Shown here piece after piece: positions 60,252 to 63,583 of a DNA stretch of 63,583 nucleotides. This DNA comes from Bradyrhizobium liaoningense (lineage in GTDB: Bacteria > Pseudomonadota > Alphaproteobacteria > Rhizobiales > Xanthobacteraceae), in the NCBI RefSeq assembly GCF_018130785.1, contig NZ_JAFCJT010000036.1:1-63583 (forward strand), given 5' to 3'. A model generated the notes under the pieces. It saw nothing but the letters and a program-made list of their open reading frames with translations, was not told the DNA's origin and did not search any database. How positions within the stretch are numbered: position 1 is the stretch's first letter; every line of letters begins with the position of its first letter. A program made the position numbers and the translations under genes.

Positions 60252-61826
60252 TCATGGGGGTATACCCATGATGGGGAAAGTTCGCATGACCCTTTCGAGG
60301 TGTTCCGGCCTGTAAAATCGAGCGAGCTTTGGCACGAGTGTGGAGACGCGCAGAGCCGGCCTCGCTTCCATCAGGCGCGCACCGATCATCCGGGCTTCCT
60401 CGACCCTTCCAGACATTGCGTGACATGCCGCCAGAATAAATTGTGCGTTGAGATAATTGGGCCGGTGCAGCACAGCCGACTTGGCCCATGATGACCCGTC
60501 CTCGTATCGATCCGTCAGGAAATGCGCAAACGCTATGCCGGTCTGCATCAGAAAAAGAAACGGATCCATTGGGCTTAGACGCCCCCCGGCATGGAACTGC
60601 CCAAGCGCCGCCTCTACGTCGCCACGGCGTATGTGTTCCCAGCCGATGGTATACCGCGCGATAGCCAGATTCGGGTTAAGTTCATACGCTCGGGAGACGA
60701 GGGCCACGCCATCGTCCATCTCATATAATACGGCGGCAATTGCCTGCCCGGCTCTCACGAGTACAGTTGGATCATCCTTATCGAGCTCGATTGCACGCCT
60801 TGCCAACCGTCGGGTGTCGTTCAGTTCCTGATCCGCGTCGATCGTCCAGCCGAAGATCTTTCGTTGCAGATAGCAATAAGCACCAAGCGCGTATGCCGAG
60901 GCCAATCCGGGATCGATCTCGACAGCAAGCCGGATCAATCTGAGGGCCTCAATGTTCTGTTCGCGGGTGAATTCATAGAAGCTTGAGAGTGCACGAAGAT
61001 AGTAGTCGTAGGCCTGAAGATTTTCGGTTGGCTTGCGTTTTGCGCGCTCTATCTCGGCGCGCTCCAATTGAGGAAAGAGCGCGCCAATCACGCTACTCGT
61101 CACTTGGTCCTGCAGATCGAAGATATCCTTGAGCTGGCTGTCGAACCGGTCCGCCCAAAGATGAGCACCCGTCGTGGCCTCGATCAACTGCCCGGCAATG
61201 CGAACTCGATCGCCGGATTTGCGCACACTGCCTTCGAGCACATACCGAACGCCCAGCTCGCGGCCGACCTGCCTGATGTCGATAGCCTTGCCTTTGTAGG
61301 TAAAAGTGGACTGTCGCGCGATGACGAACAGCGATTTGGACCGTGAAAGGCCAGTGATGATGTCCTCGACCATGCCGTCGGCGAAATACTCCTGCTCTGG
61401 ATCGGAGCTCAGGTTGGTGAATGGGAGAACGGCCAGCGACGGTTTGTCGGGGAGTGTGAGGGCAGGTATAGGCGTCTCCCTCTGGATTTCGGTTACTGCC
61501 TCCGTGGGGGCCCCGCGAACCTCCTGCACCATCCCAATAAAGCGATAGCCCTTCCTTGGCAGCGTCTTGATCAGCCGCTGTTTCTCCCCGGAATCGCCAA
61601 TTGCGGACCGAGCGGCATTCAGGCGGGTCGTCAGCGCGGCATCCGACACGCACCGTCCCTTCCAAATGGCTGTGATGAGCTCATCCTTGCAAACCACGCG
61701 CTCGCGGTTGCGGATGAGGTAGTCCAGCAAGTCAAAGGTCTGTGGCGCCAGGGCGACGACGTTTGTCTCGCGGCACAGCTCGCGGCGGCCAGAATCCAGT
61801 TCGTAGTCTTCGAAGAGATAGCGCAA
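60252..61826 (-). CDS. Winged-helix, TolB-like and TPR-repeat protein (CadC-like), second paralogue
   Basis: A 524-residue protein with the same layout as that at 28410: winged helix at residues 1-100 (VALAPQTFDLLDYLIRNRER, LIKTLPRKGYRFIG), a TolB-like unit (PSLAVLPFTNLSSDPEQEYF, LGVRYVLEGSVRKSGDRVRI), and TPR-like helices. The TTG at 61826 is preferred because TTG-CGC-TAT and a GAGGG upstream are shared with the paralogue; an earlier TTG is at 61868. It is divergent from the DUF1127 gene. Probably a soluble regulator sensing an unknown signal. Confidence 0.82.
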   Translation of the reverse strand: MRYLFEDYELDSGRRELCRETNVVALAPQTFDLLDYLIRNRERVVCKDELITAIWKGRCVSDAALTTRLNAARSAIGDSGEKQRLIKTLPRKGYRFIGMVQEVRGAPTEAVTEIQRETPIPALTLPDKPSLAVLPFTNLSSDPEQEYFADGMVEDIITGLSRSKSLFVIARQSTFTYKGKAIDIRQVGRELGVRYVLEGSVRKSGDRVRIAGQLIEATTGAHLWADRFDSQLKDIFDLQDQVTSSVIGALFPQLERAEIERAKRKPTENLQAYDYYLRALSSFYEFTREQNIEALRLIRLAVEIDPGLASAYALGAYCYLQRKIFGWTIDADQELNDTRRLARRAIELDKDDPTVLVRAGQAIAAVLYEMDDGVALVSRAYELNPNLAIARYTIGWEHIRRGDVEAALGQFHAGGRLSPMDPFLFLMQTGIAFAHFLTDRYEDGSSWAKSAVLHRPNYLNAQFILAACHAMSGRVEEARMIGARLMEARPALRVSTLVPKLARFYRPEHLERVMRTFPIMGIPP

Positions 61827-61985
61827 GACGCGAAATCCCTCTGGACGGTCTCCGGTAAAACCCGGCAATACCTGGAAAGTAAAGAATAAGCCGCCCGTAA
61901 GGAAAATGTAAGCGGCGGATCAAGCGTGCCGGGCCGGATTTAGGCAGCATGCCAGGGTGGAAACAAGATGCCCGAGGATGCTGCG

Positions 61986-62228
61986 ATGAGCGTGATTTAT
62001 CAGACAACGGGCTTGGTCCAGACGACAGACTCCCAGCGACGCCATGTCAGCGTTTTCAAGAATTGCTGGAACGCATTTCAAGAGTGGCGGAAATGGGAGC
62101 GGCTGAGGCGCGATCTTTGTAGCCTGAGTAATCAGGAGCTGAAGGATATCGGGATTACCTATGGCGAGATCGATAACGTGGCCTCGAACCGAAATACTGA
62201 CCCGCGAGGCATACGATCGGTCGGATGA
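61986..62228 (+). CDS. DUF1127-domain small protein (YjiS-like)
   Basis: An 80-residue protein. The C-terminal FQEWRKWERLRRDLCSLSNQ followed by ELKDIGITYGEID is the DUF1127 pattern; arginines and a LxDIG core are its hallmark. In other alphaproteobacteria such small proteins bind RNA or affect phosphate and stress responses. The start at 61986 (MSVIYQTTG) is preferred to an ATG six codons upstream. Confidence 0.85.
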   Translation: MSVIYQTTGLVQTTDSQRRHVSVFKNCWNAFQEWRKWERLRRDLCSLSNQELKDIGITYGEIDNVASNRNTDPRGIRSVG

Positions 62229-62332
62229 TGTCGACCTTCGGCACCGCTTATTCGAGTGGCCTTAGTCAGACCCCACCGAGCGCGCAGCCACCTTTGGCGC
62301 GAAGCGGACAATGAACGATCCTGCGTGCCCTC

Positions 62333-62443
62333 GTTCCATCTGTCGGTGGTGAGCCTCCAGTCCTTTCCGTCTTTCTCCCAAACCCCGACATACTTTCCAA
62401 CCAGTTCCTGGGCGGCGGTCCCTTGGTGGCTGCCCGGCCGCGC
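62333..62443 (-). pseudogene. C-terminal remnant of an NTF2-like (DUF4440) protein
   Basis: The bases right after the stop of the binding-protein gene, on the same strand and in the same frame, read GTAAQELVGKYVGVWEKDGK then DWRLTTDRWN. This is the C-terminal end of SnoaL/DUF4440 proteins. There is no start and the N-terminal part is gone. Confidence 0.55.
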
Positions 62444-63391
62444 TCATTCAACCACCTCGTCGGCGCGTAACAGGAATGACTCCGGTACTTTCAGACCGAG
62501 TGCCCTGGCGGTCTTCAGATTGATGACGAGGTCGAACCTGGTCGGCTGTTGGACCGGCAAGTCGGCGGGCTTCGCCCCGCGCAAAATTTTGTCGACAAAG
62601 GTCGCGGCAAGCCGCCATAGGTGGGTTGCGTCCACGCCGTAGGACATCAGCCCGCCCGCATCGACGAACTCCCGGTATTCAAACATCGTTGGAATTCGCG
62701 CAGTCAGCGCTCGGGTCGCAATGGCGAAGGTGAGTGGGACGCCGACGGCATAGAGTGCGTCCGCACGGTCCCTGAGGGCCTCGAAAGCCAATGCAACGTC
62801 CTCTGCGCGCCTGATTTCCAATATCGTCGCCTCGAGGCCGAGCGCGGAGGCCGCCGCCTGCACCTCATCCATCCTGTTTTTGAAACCGGGGCTATTGGCA
62901 TTGACCATAACGGACAAGCGGCGGAAACCTGGGACAACCTCGCGCAACAGCTCAAGGCGCTTGCCGGCAAGACTGATGGGGTTGAGCGCCAGGCCGGTCG
63001 CATTGCCGTCCGGTCGGGCCAAACTTGCGACGAGGTCGCTGCCAACAGGGTCGCCAGAAATGGAGACAATTGGGATGAGCGATGTCGCACGTTTTACCGC
63101 GAGGGTCGGCGATCCCCCCACCGTGACGATGACATTCACGTTGAGCCGGACGAACTCGGTCGCAATTTCGTTGGAGCGTTCGGTATGTCCCTCCGCAGAG
63201 CGATACTCGATCGCAACGGTCCGGCCCGCGATCCAACCGAGTTCGCGCAACCGATCCTCGAAATCTTGGGCCGACCAGGCCGGGCCCAAGAAACCGATGA
63301 TGGGTAGCTTTCTCGTCTGCTCCGCCCGCGCCGGGCTCGGGCCCATAACCGCGGCGGCGCCGACGAGCGTGATGAACTCGCGCCGCCTCAT
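62444..63391 (-). CDS. ABC transporter substrate-binding protein (ABC_sub_bind family)
   Basis: A 315-residue exported protein of the ABC_sub_bind (PF04392) family. The signal is MRREFITLVGAAAVMGPSPA, twin-arginine-like. The mature part shows KLPIIGFLGPAWSAQDFEDR, LRELGWIAGRTVAIEYRSAE and PDGNATGLALNPISLAGKRL. Bradyrhizobium carries many orphan copies without permeases. This one has no transporter genes beside it. The ligand is unknown. Confidence 0.87.
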   Translation of the reverse strand: MRRREFITLVGAAAVMGPSPARAEQTRKLPIIGFLGPAWSAQDFEDRLRELGWIAGRTVAIEYRSAEGHTERSNEIATEFVRLNVNVIVTVGGSPTLAVKRATSLIPIVSISGDPVGSDLVASLARPDGNATGLALNPISLAGKRLELLREVVPGFRRLSVMVNANSPGFKNRMDEVQAAASALGLEATILEIRRAEDVALAFEALRDRADALYAVGVPLTFAIATRALTARIPTMFEYREFVDAGGLMSYGVDATHLWRLAATFVDKILRGAKPADLPVQQPTRFDLVINLKTARALGLKVPESFLLRADEVVE

Positions 63392-63583
63392 TGAGTTACT
63401 CGTTTGAAGCGCCCGACTGATGCATACAGCCTAGCATTTTTCAACCGGGAGCCGAGCGAGAAAAGGGCTGGCGGCCCGCCCTAACCGTGCGACGCAATGT
63501 CCGCAACGGGTCGATTTTGTTGCAAAAGTCAGTTGAGACGAACTGGCAAGCGTGATTCCGTTGTGTTGGCGCGAATCGCGACG
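63392..63583. other. Right window end, no gene
   Basis: No gene. The end resembles dispersed non-coding repeat sequence (GCAACGGGTCGATTTTGTTG) of the kind scattered in Bradyrhizobium. Confidence 0.4.

Overview
The window looks like Bradyrhizobium or a close relative (alphaproteobacterium, Nitrobacteraceae). The evidence is high GC with strong third-position bias, many ABC transport operons of the branched-chain amino acid (Liv) type, orphan periplasmic binding proteins, GC-rich palindromic dispersed repeats, and many short genes with strong ribosome sites. No complete tRNA, rRNA, CRISPR array or intact transposase was found.

Layout. (1) 0.5-7.6 kb: a ketopantoate-reductase-like protein, a CxxCxxCC protein beside a HerA-like ATPase, then a TonB-dependent receptor and a NiCoT nickel/cobalt permease with a consensus NikR operator. 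(2) 7.8-15.7 kb: a Liv transporter with a fused LivH-LivM permease, two carboxymuconolactone-decarboxylase-fold proteins, a luciferase-like monooxygenase and a MetQ-type binding protein. They read as one uptake and oxidation module. (3) 15.9-18.0 kb: a MATE pump divergent from its TetR regulator across two operator copies. (4) 18.2-24.7 kb: an unknown protein with an internal duplication, an orphan oligopeptide-type binding protein, an AraC regulator, and a sulfite dehydrogenase pair (SoxC plus a short SoxD) with a DUF302 protein and a small membrane protein.

(5) 24.7-35.5 kb: an accessory region with repeats, an integrase fragment, a cluster of very small (mostly membrane) proteins, a glycosyltransferase, and two proteins sharing a TolB-like/TPR module, one fused to a winged helix and one to a class III adenylate cyclase. 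AraC and TetR regulators follow, and the region ends at a tRNA-Lys-like 3' fragment. (6) 35.5-48.1 kb: a catabolic and uptake cluster: DUF1330, a hydroxyisobutyrate-dehydrogenase-like enzyme, a second Liv operon, quinone oxidoreductase, cupin, DapA-like lyase, zinc alcohol dehydrogenase, a divergent GntR/FCD regulator, a flavin monooxygenase and a NodB-fold deacetylase. The substrate is not obvious.

(7) 48.1-59.7 kb: an NTF2-FMO fusion, then an amino-sugar locus: a carbohydrate ABC transporter, nagA, murQ and a SIS-domain deaminase. Its GlcNAc kinase has lost the middle of the protein and an aspartokinase-like gene is frameshifted, so part of this locus is decaying. (8) 59.7-63.6 kb: a 3' fragment of a CAT-anticodon tRNA (a likely old integration site), a third TolB-like/TPR paralogue, a DUF1127 protein and an ABC_sub_bind protein with an NTF2-like remnant behind it.

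Nearly all large open frames antisense to these genes are GC-bias shadows and were left out. All functional calls come from reading motifs by eye, without database searches.
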